In this document: positions 52,778-64,000 of the stretch, piece by piece
Layout of the letters: each line of letters starts with the position of its first letter
How positions within the stretch are numbered: the stretch's first letter is position 1
From: DATFRY01 sp963764695
GTDB lineage: Bacteria; Myxococcota_A; Polyangia; Haliangiales; Haliangiaceae
Length of the DNA: 64,000 nucleotides
Direction of reading: 5' to 3'
Assembly (NCBI GenBank): GCA_963764695.1
Contig: CAVXTW010000003.1
Location: forward strand, 496,001 to 560,000
The notes under the pieces: generated by a model
Seen by the model: the letters and a program-made list of their open reading frames with translations, nothing else
Databases searched by the model: none
Told to the model about the DNA's origin: nothing
Program-made: the position numbers and the translations under genes

Positions 52778-53524
52778 ATGCCGGACCGGCGCCTCGTCGA
52801 TCTCATCCGCCGAAGTGAACATCTCCTCATCTTCACCGGTGCGGGCATCTCGACCGGGAGCGGCATCCCCGACTTCCGCGGGCCGCAGGGGATCTGGAAG
52901 AAGCGCAAGCCGGTCTACTTCGACGACTTCCTGGCCTCCGAGGACAAGCGGGTCGAGTACTGGGAGGGCAAGCTGGAGGGCTGGGACGCGTTCCGGCACG
53001 CCGCGCCGAACGCGTGTCACCTGGCCATCGCGCGGCTGGTGCAGTCGGGCAAGGCGCTGGCCGTGGTCACGCAGAACATCGACGGGCTCCACGTGAAGGC
53101 CGGCGTGGCCGAGGACAAGGTGATCGAGCTGCACGGGACCAACGCGACCACCGTGTGCCTGTCCTGTTCGCTGCGCGCCGACCCGGCGCCCGCGATCGAG
53201 TCGTTTCGCGCCCGGCGCGCGACCCCGCGCTGCGAGTGCGGCGGCCTGCTCAAGTTCGCGACCATCTCGTTCGGACAGCCGCTCGAGCCCGAGACGCTGG
53301 CCCGCGCGTCCGCCGTCACCGACGCCGCCGACGCCGCGCTCGCGCTCGGCTCCACGCTGTCGGTGCACCCGGCGGCCGCGTTCCCGCTGATGGCGGCCGA
53401 GCGCGGCGTGCCGTACGGCATCGTCAACCAGGGCGAGACCGAGCAGGACGGCCGGGCGACCTTCAAGATCGACGGCGACGTGGTGGCGATCGTGCCCGAG
53501 GCGGTGGACGCCGCGCTCGGCTGA
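52778..53524 (+). CDS. NAD-dependent protein deacylase (sirtuin, Sir2 family)
   Basis: 248 residues. GAGISTGSGIPDFRGPQGIW is the NAD-binding loop, TQNIDGLHVKAG the NID motif, ELHGT carries the catalytic His, and the zinc site is CLSC...CEC. SFGQPL and SVHPAAAFPL complete the Rossmann core. The residues usually marking CobB/SirT5 desuccinylases (Tyr/Arg pair) are not evident in the same places, so substrate class is open. It sits inside the inositol cluster without being part of the pathway. Confidence 0.92.
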   Translation: MPDRRLVDLIRRSEHLLIFTGAGISTGSGIPDFRGPQGIWKKRKPVYFDDFLASEDKRVEYWEGKLEGWDAFRHAAPNACHLAIARLVQSGKALAVVTQNIDGLHVKAGVAEDKVIELHGTNATTVCLSCSLRADPAPAIESFRARRATPRCECGGLLKFATISFGQPLEPETLARASAVTDAADAALALGSTLSVHPAAAFPLMAAERGVPYGIVNQGETEQDGRATFKIDGDVVAIVPEAVDAALG

Positions 53525-53543
53525 GCCGGGCCCGAAAGATGGC

Positions 53544-53549
53544 TATCCT
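53544..53549 (+). promoter_or_regulatory. Possible -10 element (TATCCT) of the alpha/beta hydrolase gene
   Basis: TATCCT, six bases before the ATG at 53556. Confidence 0.38.
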
Positions 53550-53555
53550 TTGCCC

Positions 53556-54695
<1,140 letters not shown>

Positions 54696-54783
54696 GCGCG
54701 CGCGGGCTGTGTCCCGTCTCACGGGCGCCATGGGCGGCGCCGGGCCTGGACACAGGCTGGCGCATTGCGCACGATCGCGCGGC

Positions 54784-55827
54784 GTGTCGGAAACAGCCTT
54801 CTCCTCCCACGATTTTCTTCCTCGCTCGGTTGTCGGTCGCATCACCGACCTGCGCGTGAGCGACCCGCGCCGGGTCGAGGCGGCGGCGGCCCGCAGGCGG
54901 CGGCGCGACGCTCTGACCGGTGACGGACGGCTGAACCTGCTCGCCGCCGATCACCCGGCGCGCCGCGTCACCGCAGTCGGAAGCGACCCGCTGGCCATGG
55001 CCGACCGGCACGACTACCTGGCCCGGATCGTCCGGATTCTCCTGGGCGGCGCGGTGGACGGCGTCATGGCCACCATGGACGTGCTCGAGGACCTGTTCCT
55101 GCTCGGCGAGCTCCTGCGCGAGTCGGGCGGGCCGGCCTTCCTCGACCGCAAGCTGCTCATCGCAAGCCTCAACCGCGGCGGCCTGGCCGGCGCGTCGTGG
55201 GAGCTCGACGATCCGATCACCGGCGCCGACGTCGAGACGGTGCGGCGCTTCGGCCTGGACGGCGGCAAGCTGCTCCTGCGCATCGGCGACGACGATCCGG
55301 GGTCGCTGCGCACCATGGTGGCGTGCGCCGAGTCGATCTCGCGGCTCAACGACCTGGGCCTGCCCACCTTCCTCGAGCCGCTGCCGGTCGAGCGCGGCCC
55401 CAAGGCCCTCAAGGTGGTCAAGGAGGCAGGCGCGCTGGCCCGCGCGGCCGGGGTCGCCTCGGCGCTGGGCAGCTCGAGCCGCTACCTGTGGCTCAAGCTG
55501 CCCTACTGCGAGGGGTACGAGCAGGTCGCCCGCTCCACCACATTGCCGATCCTGCTCCTGGGCGGCGAATCGGCCGGAGACCCGCAGCCGTTTCTGTCCG
55601 CGGTGGCCGGCGCGCTGGCAGCCGGCAGCGCGGTGCGCGGCGCCCTGGTCGGGCGAAGCGTGCTCTACCCGGGGAATCGCGATCCGCTCGTGGTGGCGCG
55701 CGCGGTGGACGGTATCATTCACCGCGGATGGAGCGAGGAGCAGGCAGCCCGGTCGCTCGACGAGAGCGACGGCGGTCCGGGCGGGGCGGCGAGCGACCTG
55801 GACGCCGTCACCCGCTGGCTGAGCTGA
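54784..55827 (+). CDS. Cgl0159-type (beta/alpha)8 aldolase-fold protein of inositol catabolism
   Basis: 347 residues. Matches the Cgl0159 family by its conserved segments: ITDLRVSDPRRVEAAAARRR, NLLAADHPARRV, LLIASLNRGGLAGASWELDD, GKLLLRIGDDDPGSLRTM and LWLKLPYCEGYEQVA. These TIM-barrel proteins occur in iol clusters of Actinobacteria and are thought to act as the aldolase for DKG-6-phosphate in place of IolJ; that role is established only by context here. GTG start; no ATG is available before the conserved N-terminus. First gene of the iolDEG group. Confidence 0.82.
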   Translation: MSETAFSSHDFLPRSVVGRITDLRVSDPRRVEAAAARRRRRDALTGDGRLNLLAADHPARRVTAVGSDPLAMADRHDYLARIVRILLGGAVDGVMATMDVLEDLFLLGELLRESGGPAFLDRKLLIASLNRGGLAGASWELDDPITGADVETVRRFGLDGGKLLLRIGDDDPGSLRTMVACAESISRLNDLGLPTFLEPLPVERGPKALKVVKEAGALARAAGVASALGSSSRYLWLKLPYCEGYEQVARSTTLPILLLGGESAGDPQPFLSAVAGALAAGSAVRGALVGRSVLYPGNRDPLVVARAVDGIIHRGWSEEQAARSLDESDGGPGGAASDLDAVTRWLS

Positions 55828-55862
55828 TCGACGCGGCCGGGTCCGGGCGGGAGGGCTAGCGC

Positions 55863-57718
<1,856 letters not shown>

Positions 57719-57722
<4 letters not shown>

Positions 57723-58615
57723 TCCGGGTTGCCAACGCGCCGTGCTCGTGGGGCGCCCTGGAGTTCGATCTGGCCGGCGACGTGCCGGCGTCCGAGCGCG
57801 TGCTCGACGAGATGGCCGAGGCCGCCTACGCCGGCACCGAGCTGGGCGACCGCGGCTTCTTTCCGTCGGAACCGGACGCGCTGCACGACGCCCTGGCCCG
57901 CCGCGGCCTCGCGCTGGTGGGCGGCTTCGTGCCGGTCGCGCTGGCCACCCGGTCCGCGCACGCCGAGGGGCGCGAGCGCGCGGTGGCGACCGCCAGGCTG
58001 ATGGCCGCGGTGGCGCCGCGCGCCGTGCTGGTGCTGTCCGACGACAACGGGCGCGATCCGGCCCGGGCGCAGCGGGCCGGCCGCATCCGGCCGGAGGACG
58101 GGCTCGACGCGGCGGCCTGGCGCGTGCTGGCCGACGGCGCCGAGGAGATCGCGCGCGCGGTGCGCGACTCTTCCGGGCTCGACCTCGTGTTTCACCATCA
58201 CTGCGGCGGCTTCGTCGAGACCGCCGACGAGGTGGAGCGCCTGATGGACCTCACGTCGCCCGACCTTGTCGGCCTCTGCCTGGACACCGGCCACTGGACC
58301 TACGCCGGCGGCGATCCGCTGAACGCGGCGCGCCGCTACGGTGATCGCGTCGGCCACGTCCACTTCAAGGACTGCGATCCTCGGATCGCGTCGGCGGCGC
58401 GGCGCGAGGAGGTGGACTACCTGGAGGCGGTGCGGCGCGGCGTGTTCTGCGAGCTGGGCACCGGCGACGTGGACTTTCCGTCCCTGGTCGACCAGCTGCG
58501 GTCGCGCGACTACGGCGGCTGGATCGTCGTCGAGCAGGACGTGTTCCCGGGGCTGGGCCGGCCGCTCGAGAGCGCGCTGCGCAGCCGGACCTACCTGCGC
58601 GAGCTGGGGGTGTGA
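57719..58615 (+). CDS. iolE: Inosose dehydratase (IolE-like TIM-barrel)
   Basis: 298 residues. Starts MIRVANAPCSWGALEFD, the typical IolE opening, and has the sugar-isomerase/epimerase fold with metal ligands in AYAGTELGDRGFFP, FHHHCGGFVETADEV, LCLDTGHWTYAGGDP, GHVHFKDCDP and WIVVEQDVF. It dehydrates 2-keto-myo-inositol. Context (between iolD and iolG, overlaps at both ends) makes IolE more likely than the related inosose isomerase IolI. Confidence 0.9.
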
Positions 58616-59637
58616 TGGGCGAAAAATCGGGCCGGCGAGTCAACGTGGCGCTGCTCGGCGTCGGCCGCATCGGGCGACTGCACGCGGAGAACCTGGCCTG
58701 GCGGGTGCCGGGCGCGCACCTGGCGGCCATCGCGGACATCAACGCCGCGGCGGCCGAGGAGTGCGCGGCGCGTCTTCAGACGCCCGGCCTGCGCGTCAGC
58801 AGCGATCCGCGCGACGTGATCGCCGACCCGGAGATCGACGCGGTCATCATCGCCACCGCGACCGACACGCACGCCGGATTGATCCAGGAGTGCGCCCGGG
58901 CCGGCAAGCACATCTTCTGCGAGAAGCCGGTCGACCACGACCTCGACCGCATCGACCTCGCGCTTGCTGCGGTCGAGGCGGCCGGGGTGTCGCTGCAGAT
59001 CGGTTTCAACCGGCGCTTCGATCCCAACTTCCGCTACCTGCGCGACCGCATCGCGGCCGGGGCGATCGGCGACCTGCACATCGTGCGCATCACGAGCCGG
59101 GATCCGGCGCCGCCGCCGCTCGACTACGTGCGCGTGTCCGGCGGCATCTTCCTGGACATGACCATCCACGACTTCGACATGGCGCGCTTTCTGACCGGCT
59201 CCGAGGTCCACTCGGTGCACGCGGTCGGCGCCGTGCGGGTGGATCCGGCCATCGGTGCCATCGGCGACTTCGACACCGCGATCGTCACGCTCGAGATGAA
59301 GAGCGGCGCGCTGGTCGCCATCGACAACTCGCGCCGCGCCATCTACGGCTACGATCAGCGCATCGAGGCGTTCGGCTCCGGCGGCATGCTGTGGGCCGAC
59401 AACCAGACCGGCCGGCGCACCGGCATGGCCGACGCGGCCGGGCTGCACACCCCGCGCCCGCTCGACTTCTTCCTCGAGCGCTACACCGAGTCGTTCGTGG
59501 CCGAGATGCGCGAGTTCGTCGCCGCGGTCGCCACCGGCACGCCGCCGCCGCTGGGCGCCGCCGACGCGCGCGCACCGGTGGTGATCGCCCTGGCCGCGAC
59601 CCGATCGGCGCGGACCGGCGATACGCTGCGGCTGTAG
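58615..59637 (+). CDS. iolG: Inositol 2-dehydrogenase (IolG)
   Basis: 340 residues, Gfo/Idh/MocA family. NAD-binding LLGVGRIGRLHAENLAWRVP, then the family lysine motif EKPVDHDL, a FNRRFDPNFRYLRDRI substrate-side segment and a MTIHDFDMARFL catalytic His/Asp. First oxidation step, myo-inositol to 2-keto-myo-inositol. ATG at 58615 overlaps the iolE stop (TGATG). End of the iol operon. A sugar-specific relative cannot be excluded without the context. Confidence 0.93.
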   Translation: MGEKSGRRVNVALLGVGRIGRLHAENLAWRVPGAHLAAIADINAAAAEECAARLQTPGLRVSSDPRDVIADPEIDAVIIATATDTHAGLIQECARAGKHIFCEKPVDHDLDRIDLALAAVEAAGVSLQIGFNRRFDPNFRYLRDRIAAGAIGDLHIVRITSRDPAPPPLDYVRVSGGIFLDMTIHDFDMARFLTGSEVHSVHAVGAVRVDPAIGAIGDFDTAIVTLEMKSGALVAIDNSRRAIYGYDQRIEAFGSGGMLWADNQTGRRTGMADAAGLHTPRPLDFFLERYTESFVAEMREFVAAVATGTPPPLGAADARAPVVIALAATRSARTGDTLRL

Positions 59638-59757
59638 GCCCGGCGGGCTGCGGAAATCGGTTTCAGCGGCGTGCGCGCCGGCGTGGTGGTGTTGGGTTGG
59701 AGGGGCACGGGTGACGCCCGCATCCGCGCGCCTGTCTGAACGAGAAAGGAACCGACG

Positions 59758-60111
59758 ATGAAATACGTGGACGGATACCTCGTGGCCGTGCCGGCCGACA
59801 AGAAGGATGCCTACCTCGAGCAGGCCACCAAGGCCGCGACCGTGTTCAAGGAGTTCGGAGCGCTGCGCGTGGTGGAGTGCTGGGGCGACGACGTTCCGAG
59901 GGGCAAGGTCACCGACTTCCAGGGCGCGGTGAAGGCAAAGGACGACGAGGTGGTCGTCTTTTCCTGGGTGGAGTGGGCCTCGAAGGAAGCCCGCGACCTG
60001 GGCATGAAGAAGGTGATGGAGGACCCGCGCATGAAGCCGGACTGGGAAAACACGCCCTTCGACGGCCAGCGCATGATCTTCGGCGGCTTCGTGCCGATCG
60101 TCGTGAAGTGA
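59758..60111 (+). CDS. DUF1428 domain protein (EthD-like small alpha/beta protein)
   Basis: 117 residues, matches the DUF1428 family closely (KYVDGYLVAVPADKKDAYLE; VECWGDDVPRGKVTDFQGAV; GQRMIFGGFVPIV). Function unknown, ferredoxin-like fold. Unlike many genes here it has a Shine-Dalgarno (AAGGA) in a normal position, and a 120-base leader after iolG. Confidence 0.9.
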   Translation: MKYVDGYLVAVPADKKDAYLEQATKAATVFKEFGALRVVECWGDDVPRGKVTDFQGAVKAKDDEVVVFSWVEWASKEARDLGMKKVMEDPRMKPDWENTPFDGQRMIFGGFVPIVVK

Positions 60112-60131
60112 CGTCCTGAGCGTCGTCGTCG

Positions 60132-61424
60132 CTAGCCGAACGGCTCGTCGAGCGAGCGGACGCGCGGTCCGAAGACCTCGGCGCCGGTGGCGGTGACGGC
60201 GACGATGTCCTCGATGCGGATGCCGAACCGGCCCGGGATGTAGATACCGGGCTCGTTCGACATCGTCATGCCCGGCTCCAGGCGGATCTGGTTGCCGCGC
60301 ACCAGGTAGGGGTGCTCGTGGCCCTCGAGGCCGATGCCGTGACCCAGCCGGTGGGTGAAGCGCTGATAGTCGGCGCCGAAGCCGGCCTCGGTGATGACCC
60401 GGCGCGCGGCGGCGTCGATATCGCTGCAGCGCGCGCCCGGCTTGATCGCCTCCATCGCCGCCTCCTGGGCGCGCAGCACGGCGTCGAAGGCGCGCCGCTG
60501 GTCGGCTGAAGCGGCGCCGAAGGCCCACGTCCGCGTGATGTCCGACTGGTAGCCGTGCAGCTCGCCGCCGGTGTCGACCAGGATGAGGTCGCCGGTGGCC
60601 AGGCGGCGGCGGGCGTCGTTGCCGTGCGGAAAGGCGGCGTTGGGCCCGAACAGGACCAGCGCCCAGATCGAATGCAGACCGGCCGCCTCCTGCGCGCCCC
60701 GTACCAGCTCGCGCAGGTCGTCCTCGCTCATGCCGGCCTCGGTGTGGGCCGCGGCCGCGCGCAGCGCCGCCTTGGTTGCCTGGTTGGCCCGGCGCAGGAG
60801 ATCGAGCTCGGCCGCGCTCTTCACCATGCGGCAGGCGTTCATGACCGGCGCGCCGTCGTCGAAGGCCAGGCCGCGTCCGGCGCGCACCAGGCCGGCCGAG
60901 ATGAAGAAGCGGATGCTGGGCTCGAGCGCGATGCGCGCGCCTGACGCGCCGACTCGCTCGCGCAGCGCCGCGACCGCGAGGGCGTACGGATCGTCGTGCT
61001 CCTGCCACACGCGCAGGTCGGCGCGGCCGACCATCCGCTCGCGCAGGGTCCCCTCCTCGAACGCCGGACCGACGAAGCAGTGCTGGCCGCGCACCGGCAG
61101 GACCAGCAGCAGCGGGCGCTCGCTGCGCGACCACGAGTCGCCGGCGAAGTAGTCGAGGGCGGGGCCGGCCTCCACCACCAGCGCGTCGAAGCCGCGGTCG
61201 CGCAGCAGGGCGCGGGCACGCTCGCGGCGCGCCTCGCGCTCGGGCTCGCCGATTGGCGCGGCGCCGGCGCAGAATCCGTCGAGCGCGGCGAACCGACCGG
61301 TCGTGGCCGGAGCGGTCGTGGCCGGAGCGGTGGAGCGGCCGACCTCGCGGCCGCAGCCGGCCAGCGCCAGCGGGGCCGCGCCGGCCAGTCTCAGGATGCC
61401 GCGTCGCGAGAGGATGTCGGCCAT
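60132..61424 (-). CDS. M24-family aminopeptidase (Xaa-Pro peptidase), probable Tat lipoprotein
   Basis: 430 residues from ATG 61424. Signal SRRGILRLAGAAPLALAGC has twin arginines and a lipobox. Creatinase-like N-terminal domain, then the pita-bread fold with five metal ligands: Asp in VDTGGELHG, Asp in YQSDITRTW, His in HRLGHGIGLEGHE, Glu in SNEPGIY and Glu in IRIEDIV. Probably cleaves Xaa-Pro dipeptides in the periplasm or at the outer membrane. Divergent from the cytochrome b gene. Confidence 0.88.
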   Translation of the reverse strand: MADILSRRGILRLAGAAPLALAGCGREVGRSTAPATTAPATTGRFAALDGFCAGAAPIGEPEREARRERARALLRDRGFDALVVEAGPALDYFAGDSWSRSERPLLLVLPVRGQHCFVGPAFEEGTLRERMVGRADLRVWQEHDDPYALAVAALRERVGASGARIALEPSIRFFISAGLVRAGRGLAFDDGAPVMNACRMVKSAAELDLLRRANQATKAALRAAAAHTEAGMSEDDLRELVRGAQEAAGLHSIWALVLFGPNAAFPHGNDARRRLATGDLILVDTGGELHGYQSDITRTWAFGAASADQRRAFDAVLRAQEAAMEAIKPGARCSDIDAAARRVITEAGFGADYQRFTHRLGHGIGLEGHEHPYLVRGNQIRLEPGMTMSNEPGIYIPGRFGIRIEDIVAVTATGAEVFGPRVRSLDEPFG

Positions 61425-61451
61425 CCCGTAACTTTGCCACCGAGCCGGGCG

Positions 61452-61457
61452 TACCAT
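61452..61457 (+). promoter_or_regulatory. Possible -10 element (TACCAT) of the cytochrome b gene
   Basis: TACCAT, seven bases before the ATG at 61465; it lies between divergent starts. Confidence 0.38.
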
Positions 61458-61464
61458 CGTCTGC

Positions 61465-62100
61465 ATGCGGAAGCCTCAGCCATGGCCTGTGCGGGTCAGT
61501 CACTGGGTGAACGTGCCCGCGCTGGCCATCATGGCCATGAGCGGCCTCCAGATCCTGCTTGCCTACCCGTACATGGGCCCGCGCGGCGAGACCTGGAGCT
61601 GGTACCCGCTGCAGGGCTGGGTGCCGCCCGGCTGGCTGCGCCTGGGCGACTGGCTGGCCGGCGCGCGCGCCTGGCACTTCGCCTTCGCCTGGATCGTGGT
61701 GGCCAACGCGCTCCTGTGGCTCATCTATCTCTTCACCAGCGGCGAGTGGCGGCGGCGCTTCTTCTGGCCGCCGCGCGACACGCGGCCGGCGCTGGCCCAG
61801 GTGGCCTACTACCTGCGCCTGCGCAAGGAGGCGCCGCCGGTGAACCTGTACAACGGCCTGCAGCGGCTGGCCTACACCTCGGCGCTCGCGCTCGGCATCG
61901 TCGAGGTGCTGTCAGGGCTGGCGGTGTACAAGCCAGTGCAGCTCGAGCTGCTCGCCTCCCTGTTCGGCGGCTACGACGGCGCGCGCCTGGTGCACTTCCT
62001 CGGCCTGGTCGGACTGGGCCTGTTCCTCGTCGGGCACATCGTCATGGTGGCGCTGCACCCACGCTCCCTGGGCGAGATGATCACCGGAGGCAAGCCATGA
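61465..62100 (+). CDS. Cytochrome b561/formate-dehydrogenase-gamma-like membrane subunit
   Basis: 211 residues, four membrane helices with heme-ligand histidines in RVSHWVNVPALAIMAM, WHFAFAWIVVANALL, and the C-terminal RLVHFLGLVGLGLFLVGHIV. This is the b-type cytochrome that passes electrons between quinone and a periplasmic molybdo-enzyme, which is the next gene (ATGA overlap). Confidence 0.87.
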   Translation: MRKPQPWPVRVSHWVNVPALAIMAMSGLQILLAYPYMGPRGETWSWYPLQGWVPPGWLRLGDWLAGARAWHFAFAWIVVANALLWLIYLFTSGEWRRRFFWPPRDTRPALAQVAYYLRLRKEAPPVNLYNGLQRLAYTSALALGIVEVLSGLAVYKPVQLELLASLFGGYDGARLVHFLGLVGLGLFLVGHIVMVALHPRSLGEMITGGKP

Positions 62101-62789
62101 TCGACCGGCGGCGTTTCCTCGGCGGCTCCCTGGCCGGGCTCGCCCTGGCCGCGTGCGACAGCGCGGATCCGGGCTCCGGCTTTCTCGGCGCCATGTCACG
62201 CTGGAACGACGGCGTCCAGGGCGCGCTGCAGTCGGATCGGGAGGCGCATCGCCCCGACAGCACGACACCCGCGGGCGCGTTCCCGGCCTATCACATCGCG
62301 CCGGCCGCTCCGATCGCGCCCTCCGGCTGGAAGCTCGTGGTCGGCGGCCTGGTCGCGCGCCCGCGTTCCTTCACCCTCGAGGACCTGCAGCGCCTGCCGC
62401 GCACCGACGTGCGCTACCGCCACCACTGCGTGGAAGGCTGGTCCGCCGTCGCGGCGTGGCACGGCGTCCGCATCTCCGACCTGGCCGAGGTGGTCGGCGC
62501 CAGCTCCAGCGCCGAGTACGTCGACTTCCGCTCCTTCGACATGGACCGCCGCGGCCGGAAGTACTCGTCGAGCTGGGACCGCGACAGCGCCTGGCACCGC
62601 CAGTCCATCCTGGCCTACGGCATGAACGGCGCCCCGCTGTCGGTGGCCTACGGCGCTCCCCTCCGCCTCTACGGCGCCGTCAAGCTCGGCTACAAGAACG
62701 TCAAGTACCTCACCGAGGTCCACTTCCTCGACCGCGTGACCGGCGGCTACTGGGAAGACCAGGGCTACGACTGGTACGCCGGCACGTAG
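62097..62789 (+). CDS. Molybdopterin-dependent oxidoreductase, Tat lipoprotein
   Basis: 230 residues. MIDRRRFLGGSLAGLALAAC combines a twin-arginine motif with a lipobox. The sulfite-oxidase-like Moco domain includes RYRHHCVEGWSAVAAWHGVR, where the Cys is the molybdenum ligand, and GAPLSVAYGAPLRLYGAVKL. It lacks the dimerisation domain of eukaryotic sulfite oxidase, like MsrP/YedY. Together with the cytochrome b it forms a two-subunit periplasmic oxidoreductase; the substrate (sulfite, Met-sulfoxide or other) is not determined. Confidence 0.9.
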   Translation: MIDRRRFLGGSLAGLALAACDSADPGSGFLGAMSRWNDGVQGALQSDREAHRPDSTTPAGAFPAYHIAPAAPIAPSGWKLVVGGLVARPRSFTLEDLQRLPRTDVRYRHHCVEGWSAVAAWHGVRISDLAEVVGASSSAEYVDFRSFDMDRRGRKYSSSWDRDSAWHRQSILAYGMNGAPLSVAYGAPLRLYGAVKLGYKNVKYLTEVHFLDRVTGGYWEDQGYDWYAGT

Positions 62790-62790
62790 A

Positions 62791-63624
62791 TCACGGGAAG
62801 GCGAAGGTGGCGATGACCGGGCGGTGGTCGCTGGCCAGGTCATGGGGGACCGACTCGTCCACGTAGGCGTCGACCACCTCGACCGGCGAGGAGGCGAAGA
62901 CGTAGTCGACCCGCTCGCCGCCGTCGAGGGTGACGATCTTTCCGTCGGGCTGGATGGTGCGCAGGGCGTCGATGTAGCCGGCGTCGGTGAAGGCGGAGGC
63001 GACGGCATCGCCGCCGCGCCGGCCCTCGAAGGCGTTGAGGTCGCCGGCGATGACGACAGGTGTCGAGCGGGCGGCGCGCTGGTCGGCGTCGTCGAGGATG
63101 CGCCGGGCGTAGTCGAGGTGGAGGGCGTCGTCGCAGGCGTCGTCGGGATTCCTGACCGTGACGCACCAGTGAGTGGAGTAGAAGAGCAGCGGGGCGCCCG
63201 ATGCCACCTCCTCGAGCTCGACCCACAGCGCGACTCGCTCGCCCCAGCCGTCGTCGTTGCCGCCCAGGGTCAGAAAGCCGCCATCGCCCGGGCGCCACAG
63301 CGCGGCGTCGTACGCGGCGGTGACGCCGGAGCGATCGCCGGTGGCCAGCTGGTAGCCGGGCAGCTGGTCGACCATGGCCTGACACGGGGCGCACTCGGAG
63401 AAGGCGATCAGCGCCGGCGCGATGTCGATGATCTGGGCGGCGATGTTCGCGCTCAGCTCCGGCTGGGAGCCGAGCGTGCGGTGTGCCTTGGTGTTGTACT
63501 CGAGCACGCGCACGGCGGACTCGGGCCGCGGGCCTTCCGGTGGCCGGTCCTCGCTCTCGCCGCAGCCGATGATGAAGGCGACGAGGACGATGGCGCGAGC
63601 AGAGTGAGACGATCCGATAGCCAC
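62791..63624 (-). CDS. Endonuclease/exonuclease/phosphatase family lipoprotein
   Basis: 277 residues. Signal peptide ending AFIIGC (lipobox), then a DNase I-like fold: LEYNTKAH (Asn), LIAFSEC (Glu), YSTHWCV (His/Thr), VVIAGDLNAFEG (Asp-Asn) and SDHRPVIA (terminal Asp-His). These give a complete metal-dependent phosphodiesterase site, so an active nuclease or lipid phosphodiesterase is likely. GTG start supported by GGGGAAGG. Convergent with the Mo enzyme with a one-base gap. Confidence 0.85.
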   Translation of the reverse strand: MAIGSSHSARAIVLVAFIIGCGESEDRPPEGPRPESAVRVLEYNTKAHRTLGSQPELSANIAAQIIDIAPALIAFSECAPCQAMVDQLPGYQLATGDRSGVTAAYDAALWRPGDGGFLTLGGNDDGWGERVALWVELEEVASGAPLLFYSTHWCVTVRNPDDACDDALHLDYARRILDDADQRAARSTPVVIAGDLNAFEGRRGGDAVASAFTDAGYIDALRTIQPDGKIVTLDGGERVDYVFASSPVEVVDAYVDESVPHDLASDHRPVIATFAFP

Positions 63625-63701
63625 GCGCCTTCCCCGTTGACCATTCGACCCGGCGCCGCGGTCGCGGTCAAGCACGACGTCGCGGCCGCTCGTCCGGGCG
63701 G

Positions 63702-64000
63702 TCAGAACTCCCGGCTGGTGCGCGACAGGTCGGCCGGCACGCCGGGCGGATCGCTGGCCCGCGCCGTCGGCGCCGTGCCTGCGCGGAACCAGAGCTCGAT
63801 CGCCCCGGGCGCGCCCGCGTCGGCCAGCAGGCCGGTCTCGCGATCGACAAGGGCGCGCACAAGGCCGGGCGGCGGCGGCCCCAGCACCTCGCGCGCCGGC
63901 CGCGCGTCCTCGGCCAGCGCGACCAGCTCCATCCACAAGGGCAGGGCCGCGTGCGCGCCGTCGCGCCGGGCGCCGAGCACATGCGATGGATCGTCGTGGC
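63702..64000 (-). CDS. Class A penicillin-binding protein, C-terminal fragment
   Basis: About 100 C-terminal residues; the gene runs off the right edge. HDDPSHVLGARRDGAHAALPLW is the segment after the transpeptidase domain, where PBP1A has DD(N/S)..LG..TGG..AAPIW, and LVRALVDRETGLLAD matches the RVRIDPETGLLA motif. It ends with a Thr/Pro/Ser-rich tail. Identification rests on these short motifs. Confidence 0.62.
   Translation of the reverse strand, partial: HDDPSHVLGARRDGAHAALPLWMELVALAEDARPAREVLGPPPPGLVRALVDRETGLLADAGAPGAIELWFRAGTAPTARASDPPGVPADLSRTSREF

Noticed and set aside
61465..62789. Two-gene unit as a toxin-antitoxin system because of the tight overlap
   Set aside because: Both products are clear redox subunits with heme and molybdenum ligands.

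Overview
The window is GC-rich, gene-dense bacterial chromosome from what looks like a predatory or soil myxobacterium (Myxococcota, possibly the Haliangium/Kofleriaceae side). That placement is an inference from gene content: three Hanks-type Ser/Thr kinase-family proteins with Pro-rich tails, FHA proteins including an FHA/sigma-54 activator and an FHA-DUF4388 protein, a PEGA domain, several Cys-rich lipoproteins, an orphan DUF4157 (eCIS-core) protein and a large subtilisin lipoprotein. I saw no insertion sequence, prophage, CRISPR array or rRNA. The only tRNA is tRNA-Arg(CCG) at 42351-42424.

Layout. 1-3049: glycolate oxidase glcDEF, with glcD cut by the left edge. 3036-6361 (minus): ADP-ribosylglycohydrolase, FAD oxidoreductase and a SigJ-type ECF sigma factor, with four inverted repeats and a possible leader peptide ahead of the sigma gene. 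6526-8997: DUF4157 effector-like protein (frameshifted) plus a lipoprotein. 9101-13948: EamA transporter, GFA protein, cyclopropane-fatty-acid synthase-like methyltransferase, D-aminoacyl-tRNA deacylase, Cys-rich lipoprotein, TylF-like methyltransferase. 14139-18495: a four-gene MacAB/Lol-like export operon. 18539-22131: MscS channel with a cyclic-nucleotide-binding domain, two tandem metallo-beta-lactamase-fold hydrolases, a small ORF. 22195-31516: signalling island (FHA-DUF4388 protein, lipase, giant PEGA pseudokinase, FHA/sigma-54 activator, Ser/Thr kinase). 31664-39166: lipoproteins, ankyrin remnant, cupin, subtilisin, aspartyl-protease-like protein. 39290-42223: 2-oxoacid:ferredoxin oxidoreductase korBA. 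42351-47414: tRNA, GspE-N-like protein, zinc-ribbon/TPR kinase, membrane protein. 47423-48910: Tat translocase genes. 48942-59637: inositol monophosphatase and a myo-inositol catabolic cluster (iolB, iolC, a Cgl0159-type aldolase-fold gene, iolD, iolE, iolG) interrupted by a Cys-array lipoprotein, a sirtuin and an alpha/beta hydrolase. 59758-64000: DUF1428 protein, M24 peptidase, cytochrome b plus molybdopterin lipoprotein, exo/endonuclease-family lipoprotein, and the C-terminus of a class A penicillin-binding protein.

Two window-wide patterns stand out. First, many genes lack a Shine-Dalgarno sequence and instead carry a TANNNT -10-like hexamer 6-10 bases before an ATG/GTG start, sometimes with a TTGACA-like -35. 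This suggests widespread leaderless transcription. Second, five genes contain six apparent single-base frameshifts whose repair restores conserved or plausible protein. They need read-level checking because they could be assembly errors.

Functionally, the inositol genes are self-contained down to the aldolase step. IolA/MmsA is not in the window. The inositol monophosphatase is divergent from iolB, with back-to-back promoters. KorAB, GlcDEF and the iol genes indicate a heterotroph feeding organic acids and polyols into central metabolism.
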